Positions 48,589 through 57,649 of a stretch of 64,000 nt of DNA are shown in pieces. Within the stretch, counting starts at the first letter, position 1, and each line of letters opens with the position of its first letter. The notes below the pieces were generated by a model. It ran no database searches and was not told the origin of the DNA. It worked only from the letters and a program-made list of their open reading frames with translations. Source of the DNA: Streptococcus oralis (GTDB lineage Bacteria; Bacillota; Bacilli; Lactobacillales; Streptococcaceae); the NCBI RefSeq assembly GCF_021497885.1, contig NZ_CP046523.1:663501-727500 (forward strand), in the 5' to 3' direction. Position numbers and translations under genes: made by a program.

Positions 48589-49425
48589 ATGAGTGATTTG
48601 AAAGCGATTCAGGCTCGTAGTCTGGAAATGGCTGAATATTTCGTCGCATTTTGTAAAGAACATAATTTGTTGTGCTATCTCTGTGGTGGAGGAGCGATTG
48701 GTGCCCTTCGTAATAAGGGCTTCATTCCTTGGGATGATGACCTAGATTTTTTCATGCCTCGCAAGGACTATGAAAAATTAGCAGAACTATGGCCTCGTTA
48801 TGCAGATGAGCGTTATTTCTTGTCAAAGAGTCACAAGGATTTTGTAGACCGTAACCTTTTTATTACCATTCGTGATAAGGAAACGACCTGTATCAAGCCT
48901 TATCAACAGGATTTGGACTTGCCTCATGGATTGGCTTTGGATGTTTTGCCTTTAGATTATTATCCTAAAAATTCATCTGAGCGCAAGAAACAAGTTCGTT
49001 GGGCCTTAATCTATTCACTCTTTTGCGCCCAAACTGTCCCAGAAAAGCATGGTGCAGTTATGAAATGGGGAAGTCGTATTTTACTCGGTTTAACTCCTAA
49101 GTCTCTACGCTATCGCATTTGGAAAAAAGCTGAAAAAGAAATGACTAAGTATAGTCTGACTGAGAGCGATGGAATCACGGAATTATGCTCAGGTCCCGGC
49201 TACATGCGAAACAAGTACCCAATCGCTTCCTTTGAAGACAATCTCTTCTTGCCATTTGAAGGAACAGAGATGCCTATTCCAGTTGGCTATGATGCCTATC
49301 TCAGCACTGCTTTTGGGGATTATATGACGCCACCACCAGCAGACAAGCAGGTACCGCATCATGATGCCATTATAGCAGACATGGACAAGAGTTACACAGA
49401 GTATAAGGGAGAATATGGGGCATGA
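48589..49425 (+). CDS. LicD family phosphotransferase, first copy
   Basis: 278 residues. The LicD nucleotidyltransferase-like core is at the N-terminus: CGGGAIGALRNKGFIPWDDDLDFF (split: GAIGALRNKGFI, PWDDDLDFF), with WDDDLD at 48-53. LicD proteins transfer phosphorylcholine or related groups onto teichoic-acid sugars. The gene starts a cluster where three LicD domains occur, and its stop overlaps the next start (ATGATGG). Confidence 0.88.
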   Translation: MSDLKAIQARSLEMAEYFVAFCKEHNLLCYLCGGGAIGALRNKGFIPWDDDLDFFMPRKDYEKLAELWPRYADERYFLSKSHKDFVDRNLFITIRDKETTCIKPYQQDLDLPHGLALDVLPLDYYPKNSSERKKQVRWALIYSLFCAQTVPEKHGAVMKWGSRILLGLTPKSLRYRIWKKAEKEMTKYSLTESDGITELCSGPGYMRNKYPIASFEDNLFLPFEGTEMPIPVGYDAYLSTAFGDYMTPPPADKQVPHHDAIIADMDKSYTEYKGEYGA

Positions 49426-50390
49426 TGGGAGAAAAAATTAGCGTTATTGTTCCAGTCTACAATGTAGAAGCCTATCTGGAGCGATGTGTAGAGTCGATTC
49501 TTCAACAAACTTATGCCAATTTTGAACTAATTCTGATCAATGATGGTTCTACTGATTCCAGTGGACTGATCTGTGATCACTTAGCATCTCAGTATGAGAA
49601 TATCAAGGTTTATCATATCGAAAATGCTGGAGTTTCAAATGCTAGAAATATGGGAATTCAGCTGGCGACTGGTGCTTGGATTACCTTTATTGATAGCGAT
49701 GATTTCGTTACCCAGGATTACCTAGCTACTTTAGCTAGTGCAGTTGAGGGGGAAAATATAGGCTTTGTAATTGCTCCTCTGCACCATATTAAAAATGGCA
49801 TTGTAACAGACCTACCTCCACATTCTGGAAAAACAGAACTCTGGTCAACAGAAGAAACCATGAAGGAACTACTGATGACTACCAGAACATCATTTTTTCC
49901 AGTTGCAAAACTGTTTAAGAGAGACCTGCTTGCGGATGAAAAGTTTAATACAAATTATCACCTAGCTGAAGATGCCTTATTTTTAACTGAATTGCTACTA
50001 AAGACAAGATGCAGTAGCGTATTTATTGATAAACCTGTTTATTATTATGATCATCGTGAGGGAAGTGCAACAACATCTGTTAACCAGCATGTATTTGACA
50101 CGATAGAAGTTTATCAGCAAATAATTGCTCAAGTTTCACAAGCTTTTCCTGATTTAAAACCTGAATTAAAAAATAGAGAATGTTGGTCGTACATCACAGT
50201 TTACGATAAAATTATCTTTACTTCACGTGAAGAGTATCAAAAGGAGAAAGCCGAGCTGAGGACTTGGATTGTTCAGCACCGACGCGAAATATGGAAGGAT
50301 GCTTATTTCACTACTTTTCGCAAGGTAGCGATCCTTTCACTTGTCATTTCTCCATGGCTATATAAGAAAATTGTTGGATTAAAAAACTAA
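49422..50390 (+). CDS. family 2 glycosyltransferase
   Basis: 322 residues (ATG at 49422; the next codon, 49425, is an alternative). GT2 motifs are ISVIVPVYNVEAYLERCVESIL (split: VIVPVYNVEAYLE, RCVESIL), LINDGSTDSS (the nucleotide site), and IDSDDFV, the DXD-like metal site. A membrane-associated C-terminal region follows. It probably adds a sugar to the teichoic-acid repeat. Confidence 0.9.
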   Translation: MMGEKISVIVPVYNVEAYLERCVESILQQTYANFELILINDGSTDSSGLICDHLASQYENIKVYHIENAGVSNARNMGIQLATGAWITFIDSDDFVTQDYLATLASAVEGENIGFVIAPLHHIKNGIVTDLPPHSGKTELWSTEETMKELLMTTRTSFFPVAKLFKRDLLADEKFNTNYHLAEDALFLTELLLKTRCSSVFIDKPVYYYDHREGSATTSVNQHVFDTIEVYQQIIAQVSQAFPDLKPELKNRECWSYITVYDKIIFTSREEYQKEKAELRTWIVQHRREIWKDAYFTTFRKVAILSLVISPWLYKKIVGLKN

Positions 50391-50411
50391 TATCATGAGA
50401 AGGAGTTGAAA

Positions 50412-52571
50412 ATGAATTTTTCAAAAATGGATGAATACTTTGAAAAATCAAAACTATGGATTGCATATCTGTTTGTTTTCATTTCGATTTTAAGTATGAG
50501 TTCACTGGTTTATAAGATAGCAAATCCCCTCTATAAGGGATTGTCAGCGATTGTAGTGCTTTATATTTGCTACACATTGTTGTTTAAGTGGAAACAGATT
50601 ACAGTAGATCGAAAATTTTTGGCCTTATTTGGCTTGTTATCTGGGAGCCACCTACTATCGGCAGTATTCAATCGCTCCGGACATTTGATTGGGAATGTGA
50701 TTGAAATCCTCTTCATGGTAACCTATGTTTTATTATTTACCATGTTACAATCAGGGCAACTTAAAAAATTATTTGACTGGATTGCTTATACGGTTCAAAT
50801 TGTATCTTTTTCTTCCGCAATTTTTGCGTTTGGTTTATTAGTAAGTAGAGTCCTTATCCTATTTAAAATTGGCGAGCAATCTTATTATTATGGTGTCATG
50901 AATGGACGTCTATGGGGAATTGTTAATCCTAATGCTAGTGCGATATTTTCATACATTAGCATTATTTTGGCCATGTATTTGATCCATAAAGGAAGTAAAT
51001 ATTCTGTTTATCTTAAACTGAACAATGTGATTCAGTTAGTTTACTTCGCTACAATGCAAAGTCGGGGAGCCTTACTTTCTTTACTTCTCATGATTGGACT
51101 CTATAGTTTCTTTGCTACTAGAGGAAGTATCCTTAAACGATTCCTCACTTTTATAGTTGCTGGTTTGCTTATTACTGCAACTAATATTGGATTGAGCTAT
51201 GTAACCTCAATCTATATCGCATCTGAAACTGCGACTGTTTTTGACTTAAACAAAGGACAGTCCTACGCTGAGACAGATTCGTCTGTTACCAAGAAGAATG
51301 GTGAACTCCATCTGATTGAAACAACACCAAGTGGTAGAACCTATATCTGGAAAAATGCTATCAAGATGGGAAGTGCCAAACCAATTTTTGGTTATGGTGT
51401 ACGGAATGTTCCAGATTACTATACAGAATATTTCAGTAAATTTGAGATTCAAAACTCCCTTATTGGTGGGAATTTCCATAATATTTTTGTGACCATATTT
51501 GTCAGTTCGGGAGTTCTAGGCTTGGTATCCTTCCTTCTTATATTGGGTTATGTCATCAAGCGCTTTTTAACGTATTTGATTGTGTCCAAGAAAAATACTG
51601 ATAAATTGATTATGATCCTTTTCTTTGGTATCTTGTTTGGTCAATTATTTGAGAGTCAGATTATGTATTCAACCAACTTTATTAATATCATCTTCTGGTT
51701 AGCAATTGGCTATGGACTCGTAGTCTGCAAACGGGATGAAGGAGTTCGGTACCAAGAAGTAACAGATATCAGTGAAATTCAACAGATGGAACTTGGAATC
51801 ATGGAATATATTCATGAAGTTTGTCAGAAAATTGGGGTCAAGTATTTCTTAGCATATGGAAGTCTAATTGGTGCTGTTCGCCATCAAGGTTTTATCCCTT
51901 GGGATGATGATATGGATATCTGCATGCTAAGAGAAGATTATGAGAAGTTGCAAGATTACCTTATCGCTAACCCTGATGAACGTTACGAGGTTATGTCTTA
52001 TAAAAATAATCTCAACTATGTCTATCCTTTTATGAAAGTGCAGGATAACCATACCTACTTGCTCGAAGAAGATGTACGAATTGATTCCAATATGGGAATT
52101 TATGTGGATATTTTCCCTGTAGATGGTTATGAAGATGATGCAGATTTTAAAAACAAAATGACAAAACTCATAAAGAAACGTCAATTGAGTTGTTACACTT
52201 TTAAAGGAATTACTAATACAAAAAGTCTACTGAATTCTTTGATCCGTTATATCTCTGTTGTCATTTTCTATTTCACAAGTACGAATAAGTATGTTGAGCA
52301 AATTGATGAGCTTGCTAAAACTAGAGCAGTTGCTGACTACGAGCAAGTTGACTATTTGATTTACAAGGATATGAATAAGCCAGTTTGGAAACGTGAGTGG
52401 TTAGAACAAGTGATTGTGGGAACATTTGAAGGTAAGGAATTTATGATTCCAAAACACTACCATGAAATTTTGACCTCTGACTATGGGCATTACATGCAAT
52501 TGCCCCCTCTTGAACAGAGAGTATCTCACCATGATTTTAAACTGTGGAAAATCACTAAAAGTTCTAATTAA
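50412..52571 (+). CDS. Wzy/O-antigen-ligase-like polymerase fused to LicD domain
   Basis: 719 residues from the ATG behind AGGAG (50401-50405); the TTG six bases earlier abuts that site. Residues about 1-440 hold ten or more membrane helices of the O-antigen polymerase/ligase superfamily. These include GRLWGIVNPNASAIF and the extracellular loop with SGRTYIWKNAIKMG, PIFGYGVRN and NFHNIFVTIFVSSG. Residues about 445-719 are a LicD domain (YGSLIGAVRHQGFIPWDDDMDICM). The polymerase half should join teichoic-acid repeat units outside the membrane, while the LicD half would be cytoplasmic. The fusion may couple phosphotransfer to polymerisation. Confidence 0.82.
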   Translation: MNFSKMDEYFEKSKLWIAYLFVFISILSMSSLVYKIANPLYKGLSAIVVLYICYTLLFKWKQITVDRKFLALFGLLSGSHLLSAVFNRSGHLIGNVIEILFMVTYVLLFTMLQSGQLKKLFDWIAYTVQIVSFSSAIFAFGLLVSRVLILFKIGEQSYYYGVMNGRLWGIVNPNASAIFSYISIILAMYLIHKGSKYSVYLKLNNVIQLVYFATMQSRGALLSLLLMIGLYSFFATRGSILKRFLTFIVAGLLITATNIGLSYVTSIYIASETATVFDLNKGQSYAETDSSVTKKNGELHLIETTPSGRTYIWKNAIKMGSAKPIFGYGVRNVPDYYTEYFSKFEIQNSLIGGNFHNIFVTIFVSSGVLGLVSFLLILGYVIKRFLTYLIVSKKNTDKLIMILFFGILFGQLFESQIMYSTNFINIIFWLAIGYGLVVCKRDEGVRYQEVTDISEIQQMELGIMEYIHEVCQKIGVKYFLAYGSLIGAVRHQGFIPWDDDMDICMLREDYEKLQDYLIANPDERYEVMSYKNNLNYVYPFMKVQDNHTYLLEEDVRIDSNMGIYVDIFPVDGYEDDADFKNKMTKLIKKRQLSCYTFKGITNTKSLLNSLIRYISVVIFYFTSTNKYVEQIDELAKTRAVADYEQVDYLIYKDMNKPVWKREWLEQVIVGTFEGKEFMIPKHYHEILTSDYGHYMQLPPLEQRVSHHDFKLWKITKSSN

Positions 52572-52628
52572 GCAAATCGCAGTTAGAAATCGTTTAAAGA
52601 ATTAGTCGAAATTAGGAGAATAAAACGT

Positions 52629-53441
52629 ATGTCTGAGAGAGTTTTAAGTCTTGAAGAAATAAAACAAGTGGAGTTGGATATTTTAAAGTATCTACATGAA
52701 CTATGTGAAAAGCATCAGATTAAATATTTTATTGATTTTGGAACCTTACTAGGAGCTGTCCGCCATAAAGGATTTATCCCTTGGGATGATGATACGGATA
52801 TTTCTTTGGCGCGAGATGAATTTGAAAAGCTTTATAAGGTTTTAAAAAATGAGAATCATCCCTACTACAAATTGATTTCATTTAGGGAGACAAAAGGCTA
52901 TCCTTACAGTTATCTACGTGTTCATGACATTAGAACACGTAGAGATGCCAATCTTCTGGACCCGACAGTCGTATTGGGAACTTGCGTTGACATTTTTCCA
53001 TACGATGGTGTCGTGACGGAGGAAAGTGATTGTAAGAAAATGAAGCTCTACAAACATTTCATCCGCCTTTCTTCTCTGAATTTCAAAGGAATTAAATCAG
53101 AAAATGGAGGGATAAAAAATCTGCCTCGCTATATTGGATCGGCTATTTTTCGCCTAAGTTCTCCACAAACTTGGAATCAAAAATTAGAGAATCTTGCTTT
53201 GAAATATAGTGTAAATCAAGCTACAGATCTTACCTGTACGATATTTGATCCAAGTTTTCCAGAGGGAATCAAAAAAGAATGGCTCTATGATCTGATTGAT
53301 ATGCCATACGAAAACATCGTAGTGAAAGCTCCGAGAAAATACCATGAAATTCTTGTCTACGAATTTGGAGCAGATTATATGACTCCACCGCCTGTTGAAC
53401 AACAGATTCCAGGAACTGATAAGAATTATTGGATTGATTAG
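52629..53441 (+). CDS. LicD family phosphotransferase, third LicD domain of the cluster
   Basis: 270 residues. DFGTLLGAVRHKGFIPWDDDTDISL lies near residues 37-61 (split: GTLLGAVRHKGFI, PWDDDTDISL), with the metal-binding WDDDTD. The C-terminus reads DYMTPPPVEQQIPG, shared by this LicD group. It is 57 bases after the fusion gene and 36 before the choline-binding protein. The domain is closely related to the other two LicD domains, suggesting expansion by duplication. Confidence 0.88.
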   Translation: MSERVLSLEEIKQVELDILKYLHELCEKHQIKYFIDFGTLLGAVRHKGFIPWDDDTDISLARDEFEKLYKVLKNENHPYYKLISFRETKGYPYSYLRVHDIRTRRDANLLDPTVVLGTCVDIFPYDGVVTEESDCKKMKLYKHFIRLSSLNFKGIKSENGGIKNLPRYIGSAIFRLSSPQTWNQKLENLALKYSVNQATDLTCTIFDPSFPEGIKKEWLYDLIDMPYENIVVKAPRKYHEILVYEFGADYMTPPPVEQQIPGTDKNYWID

Positions 53442-53477
53442 TAAGAGATTGTTTTCATCGAGAAAGGAGTATTCAAG

Positions 53478-56003
53478 ATGAAGAATAAAAAATTAGTTAA
53501 ATCAGTCAGTTATAGTTTATTTGCTTTCCTTTTTGTGTTGATTGGTTTATCACAACAAGTTAATGCAGACACCATTACTGCTGGTTCAGGCAATCGTATC
53601 CATTTCATAAATACTAAAGCAAAATCTGGGAGTGATGCTATCCTTCTGGAAAGCAATGGTCATTATGCCTTGATTGATATGGGGGAAGATTATGACTTTC
53701 CTGATGGGAGTGATCCACGCTATCCAAGTCGTTGGGGAATTTCCATGAGAAATTATCAAGTCTTGGAAGACCGTTTGATTCGCCATCTTGATCAGATTGG
53801 TGTTAAAAAACTGGATTTTATTATTGGAACCCATGTACATAGTGACCATATCGGTGGAGCAGATGAGATACTTAACCGTTATCAAGTTGGTAAGTTTTAT
53901 TTAAAAAAATATTCAGATGACCGGATTACCTCACACTGGGGACTCTGGGATAATCTTTTCAATTATGATAATGCTTTGAGAGCCGCACAAAAACGAGGGG
54001 TTACTCTTATTCAGAATATTACAGACGAGGATAGTCACTTTAAATTAGGTGATATGGATATCAAACTCTATAATTATAAAAATGAATATGATGCTGAGGG
54101 GAATCTGAAAAAAGTTCTAGATGATAACTCCAACTCTATCGTTTCAGTGGTGACTGTGGCAGGAAAGAGAATCTATCTTGGTGGAGATTTGGATAATGCC
54201 GAAGGAGCGGAAGATAAGTTAGGTCCTGTTATCGGCAAGGTTGATATGATGAAATGGAACCATCATTATGATGCGACAATTTCAAATACGATTAATTTTC
54301 TTGAAAACCTATCTCCAAAGATGATTATTCAAACAACTGGTGGTGATATTAATGTTGCTTCAACCAGAGAATATCTCCAAAAGAAAAATATTCAAGTTCT
54401 CAGAGCTTCTAGTCAAACTCAGGATGCAACTGTTTTTGATATTAGTGATAGCGGATTTGCTAATGTTTCTAATCTCTTCCCTGACATCCCTGTAGTTGAC
54501 GAAAAATGGTATCAAGAAGGTGGCTACTGGAAATATCGTTTAGCAGATGGAGAAATGGCTATCGGTTGGAAAGAGATTGGCGGAGCCACTTACTTCTTTA
54601 ATGGAAAAGGGCAAATGCAAGCAGGACGCTGGCTTCACCTTAATGATGATTGGGGAGAAAATGCTAAGGGGAATGATTACTATCTCAACTCAAATGGCAA
54701 AATGCAAACAGGCGGTTGGTTCAAGCTGGATGGCTCTTGGTATTATATCCAATCAAATGGCGCTAGACGATTTAGTGAACTTTCTGAAATTGGAGGGAAG
54801 AAATATCTCTTTGCAGCAGATGGAAAGATGCTAACAGGACATCAAGTCTATAATGGTAAGAAGATGTTCTTTAGCGAAAGTGGTGCACTCCAAACAGCAG
54901 GTAAGCCTTCAACTTGGCAAAAGATTGATTCAGATTGGTATTTCTATGATGAGGATGGGCTAAAGACCGTTGGTAAAAAGAATATCAATGGAAGCACATA
55001 CTACTTTAATCAAGAAGGTGTCATGCAAACTGGCTGGGCCTTTGTTGATGGTCACTGGAACTATTTTGCAAGTTCTGGAGCTATGAAAACTGGTTGGGTC
55101 AAGGATCAGGATACTTGGTATTATCTGGACAAAGATGGTATCATGCTCACTGGAAAACAAGATATAAATGGTACTCGTTACTACTTGAATGCTAGTGGTG
55201 CCATGCAAACAGGCTGGAAATGGCTAGAGAACAATTGGTATTACTATGCGAACTCAGGAGCTATGAAAACAGGCTGGATTAAGGATAATGAGAAATGGTA
55301 TTATCTAAATCAAGATGGTATTATGCAGACTGGGAAACAAGAAATCAACGGTACGCGTTACTATTTGAATACCAGCGGTGCCATGCAAACAGGCTGGCAG
55401 TGGCTTGATAAACACTGGCATTACTACGCTGACTCAGGAGCTATGAAAACTGGTTGGGTCAAGGATCAAGGAACATGGTATTATCTTGAAGATCAGGAAG
55501 GTATCATGCTGGTCGGTTTCCAACAAGTAGATGGTAAGCAGTATTACTTTAGTGCATCAGGAGCTATGCAAACAGGCTGGAAATGGTTTGATAATCATTA
55601 TCGTTACTTTGAAGCAAATGGAGCTATGAAAACAGGTTGGATAAAGGATAAAGGAATCTGGTATTATCTCAATCCTGAAGATGGCATCATGTTGGTTGGC
55701 CTTCATAAAGTAAATGGTGATCATTATTACTTTGATGAATCAGGAGCTATGCAGACCGGTTGGAAACGAATTGACGGTAATTGGTACTATTTCCAAACAG
55801 ATGGTTCCTTGTTGAAAAATGCCACCACACCGGATGGTTATAAGGTAAACGAGGAAGGCATTTGGAGACAGGCTGTTGCTGCTGTCAATGACGAAGCAGA
55901 TCAGTCAGAAAAGAAACAAGAAGCTAATTCCTCTATTGTTGAACAACCTAAACAAGATTCAAATCTAGAAGCCAACGCTTCTGACAAGAAAGAAAAAGAA
56001 TAA
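53478..56003 (+). CDS. choline-binding phosphorylcholine esterase-like protein (Pce/CbpE paralogue)
   Basis: 841 residues. A signal peptide (about 1-30, cleaved near VNA-DT) precedes a metallo-beta-lactamase-fold domain of about 300 residues. Its zinc motif is THVHSDHIGG (HxHxDH), followed by LGGDLDN and KWNHHYD. About 20 choline-binding repeats of ~20 residues follow (GW, WYYF, GxMxTG pattern), and the last 40 residues form a lysine- and glutamate-rich tail. Pce removes phosphorylcholine from teichoic acid. This copy has a much longer repeat region than the known pneumococcal enzyme and lies inside the LicD cluster. A terminator follows. Confidence 0.88.
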   Translation: MKNKKLVKSVSYSLFAFLFVLIGLSQQVNADTITAGSGNRIHFINTKAKSGSDAILLESNGHYALIDMGEDYDFPDGSDPRYPSRWGISMRNYQVLEDRLIRHLDQIGVKKLDFIIGTHVHSDHIGGADEILNRYQVGKFYLKKYSDDRITSHWGLWDNLFNYDNALRAAQKRGVTLIQNITDEDSHFKLGDMDIKLYNYKNEYDAEGNLKKVLDDNSNSIVSVVTVAGKRIYLGGDLDNAEGAEDKLGPVIGKVDMMKWNHHYDATISNTINFLENLSPKMIIQTTGGDINVASTREYLQKKNIQVLRASSQTQDATVFDISDSGFANVSNLFPDIPVVDEKWYQEGGYWKYRLADGEMAIGWKEIGGATYFFNGKGQMQAGRWLHLNDDWGENAKGNDYYLNSNGKMQTGGWFKLDGSWYYIQSNGARRFSELSEIGGKKYLFAADGKMLTGHQVYNGKKMFFSESGALQTAGKPSTWQKIDSDWYFYDEDGLKTVGKKNINGSTYYFNQEGVMQTGWAFVDGHWNYFASSGAMKTGWVKDQDTWYYLDKDGIMLTGKQDINGTRYYLNASGAMQTGWKWLENNWYYYANSGAMKTGWIKDNEKWYYLNQDGIMQTGKQEINGTRYYLNTSGAMQTGWQWLDKHWHYYADSGAMKTGWVKDQGTWYYLEDQEGIMLVGFQQVDGKQYYFSASGAMQTGWKWFDNHYRYFEANGAMKTGWIKDKGIWYYLNPEDGIMLVGLHKVNGDHYYFDESGAMQTGWKRIDGNWYYFQTDGSLLKNATTPDGYKVNEEGIWRQAVAAVNDEADQSEKKQEANSSIVEQPKQDSNLEANASDKKEKE
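54975..55790 (+). repeat. choline-binding repeats with a three-repeat higher-order unit
   Basis: Within the esterase-like gene, the ~20-residue repeats are ordered in sets of three. Each set opens with a K/F/L-x-x-(I/V)-(N/D)-G unit, followed by a W-x-W/F-x-x-N/H unit and a GW-(V/I)-KD unit. The set (about 60-61 residues, 180-183 bases) occurs four times and once in part. This indicates tandem duplication of a 180-base module. Confidence 0.85.
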
Positions 56004-56008
56004 AGAAG

Positions 56009-56050
56009 AAATCCCCTACTGGCAATTAATTTATCAGTAGGGGATTTTTT
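56009..56050. terminator. bidirectional terminator between the choline-binding protein and flippase genes
   Basis: AAATCCCCTACTG / CAGTAGGGGATTT with T runs at both ends; convergent genes. Confidence 0.88.
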
Positions 56051-57527
56051 AATTTCGTTTTAATTTAGCAAGTACAAGGTTCAGTGCATAGTGTAATGTT
56101 TTGTCTTTGGCGATAAAAAGCGTCAAGAGATAGTAGATTCCACAAGTAGCTATGGTAGAAAGAACCATGAGGATCATGTTGAGGTTCACTGTATAGGAAC
56201 TGATTTGGAAAATCATCTTGAAAATATAGAAGATCGGGATAAATCCAAGGGATATGAGACCATAACGTGTTAAGGTCATAAAAATTTCTTTTAAACTAAT
56301 CAGTTGATGTTTCTTGATAAAATGAATTTCAAGTAAAACGACGATGGCTTCTGCAATAATGGTAGTAGCAATATAATACTCAGGGGCAAAAATATTATTG
56401 ATATACAAGATACAGTTGAAGAGGAGATTTGCTCCACCACCAGCAAAGTAGAAAGCAGTCAAGCGGTTCTCGTGGTCATTGATAAAGATAATTTGCTTAC
56501 CAAGAATCAATTCAATAGCCCAGATAATGGTTCGAAAGGCGAAGACGCTGGTCACGATACCTGCCTCAAGATACTTTTCAGAAGAGTAGATAACCGTTGC
56601 GTACTTTCCCAAAATCATAATTCCGAAACTAGTTGGAATCATGAGAAAATAGAATAATGATGCCGCTTGATTTACAAGATAATTATAAGAATTGTAATCC
56701 TTTTTCCCAAGGTAGTAGCCGAGACGTGGAATGCTGACACTGATAGCTCCACTTAAGACACCTGCAATCAGCATAACGATGCTATAGGCAATTGTATAAT
56801 AAGAAATGTAGTTTTCATCCGGTCCCTTGGTGATAAACATTCTATCGAGTAAGGTGTAGAGCATATTAGCATTTGCCAAGAGAAGCATAGTAAAGAGTGG
56901 TTTAGAAGCTTTAGCTAATTCGACGAATCCAATTTTAACAAAAGAAACTTCTCTCTTAATCCAAAGAAAACTAAGGAGGTAGTTGAGGATAGTGGTCGCA
57001 GTCATGACGATAGCATAAGGAACGATATCATCAGCAGTTTTGACAAAGGCAAAGATGGCGACCAGCATGGTAATCCGAATAATCAATGTCTTGTAAAGGA
57101 TAAAGGCATAGTTTTCATAAGCTTCGTTCATCCATTCGATATTGAGGAATTGGAAGAGAGCCTGGGCCCCTAGGATGTAGTAGAGGACTTTCATGTTCTC
57201 AATGCTGGTGTCAAAGAAGATGAAGAGGAAGTAGATACCAGTCGTCAGGAGAGAGGTGAAAACCGAGATATAAAACAACTTAGAAAAAACGTAGTTGATT
57301 TTATTCTTGTCATCCTTGACCTTACTGATAGCTCGAATCCCGTAGTTGTAAATACCAAAGGCAGCTAGTGGAATAACAAAGCTAGCCCAGGTATTGGCGG
57401 TATTGAAATAACCGTAGTTGGATTTGCTGAGGATTCGCGTCAGATAAGGGTTGGTTATCAGAGGAAAAACGATATTGAGAATATTGACCAGCAAGCTAGC
57501 CAATGCATTAACTTTTATATTTTTCAT
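56049..57527 (-). CDS. polysaccharide/teichoic-acid type flippase (MATE/Wzx family)
   Basis: 492 residues with about 12-14 membrane helices. The N-terminus NILNIVFPLITNPYLTRILSKSNYGYFN is typical of the Wzx/RfbX polysaccharide transporters (split: VFPLITNPYLTRILS, SNYGYFN). It moves lipid-linked repeats across the membrane; next to the LicD cluster, a teichoic-acid precursor is a natural guess, though TacF is elsewhere in pneumococcus. It has its own minus-strand extended -10, TG-A-TATAAT, at 57564-57572. Confidence 0.85.
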   Translation of the reverse strand: MKNIKVNALASLLVNILNIVFPLITNPYLTRILSKSNYGYFNTANTWASFVIPLAAFGIYNYGIRAISKVKDDKNKINYVFSKLFYISVFTSLLTTGIYFLFIFFDTSIENMKVLYYILGAQALFQFLNIEWMNEAYENYAFILYKTLIIRITMLVAIFAFVKTADDIVPYAIVMTATTILNYLLSFLWIKREVSFVKIGFVELAKASKPLFTMLLLANANMLYTLLDRMFITKGPDENYISYYTIAYSIVMLIAGVLSGAISVSIPRLGYYLGKKDYNSYNYLVNQAASLFYFLMIPTSFGIMILGKYATVIYSSEKYLEAGIVTSVFAFRTIIWAIELILGKQIIFINDHENRLTAFYFAGGGANLLFNCILYINNIFAPEYYIATTIIAEAIVVLLEIHFIKKHQLISLKEIFMTLTRYGLISLGFIPIFYIFKMIFQISSYTVNLNMILMVLSTIATCGIYYLLTLFIAKDKTLHYALNLVLAKLKRN

Positions 57528-57563
57528 TGAACTTTCTTTCTTAAATCTAAAATCATATCTAGT

Positions 57564-57572
57564 ATTATATCA
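57564..57572 (-). promoter_or_regulatory. extended -10 promoter of the flippase gene
   Basis: On the minus strand, TG-A-TATAAT, 36 bases before the start codon; no clear -35. Confidence 0.5.
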
Positions 57573-57590
57573 CATTCCAGCTTCATTCTT

Positions 57591-57619
57591 TTGATAAAAT
57601 CGTAAAAATCTAGTATAAT
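57591..57619 (+). promoter_or_regulatory. mecA promoter
   Basis: TTGATA (57591-57596), a 17-base spacer and TATAAT (57614-57619). Confidence 0.75.
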
Positions 57620-57649
57620 AGATAGACTGAAAGTAAGAGGTTACTAGAT

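Noticed and set aside
54547..54834. ORF within the choline-binding gene, other frame
   Set aside because: It is a repeat-driven shadow with the same period as the real frame.
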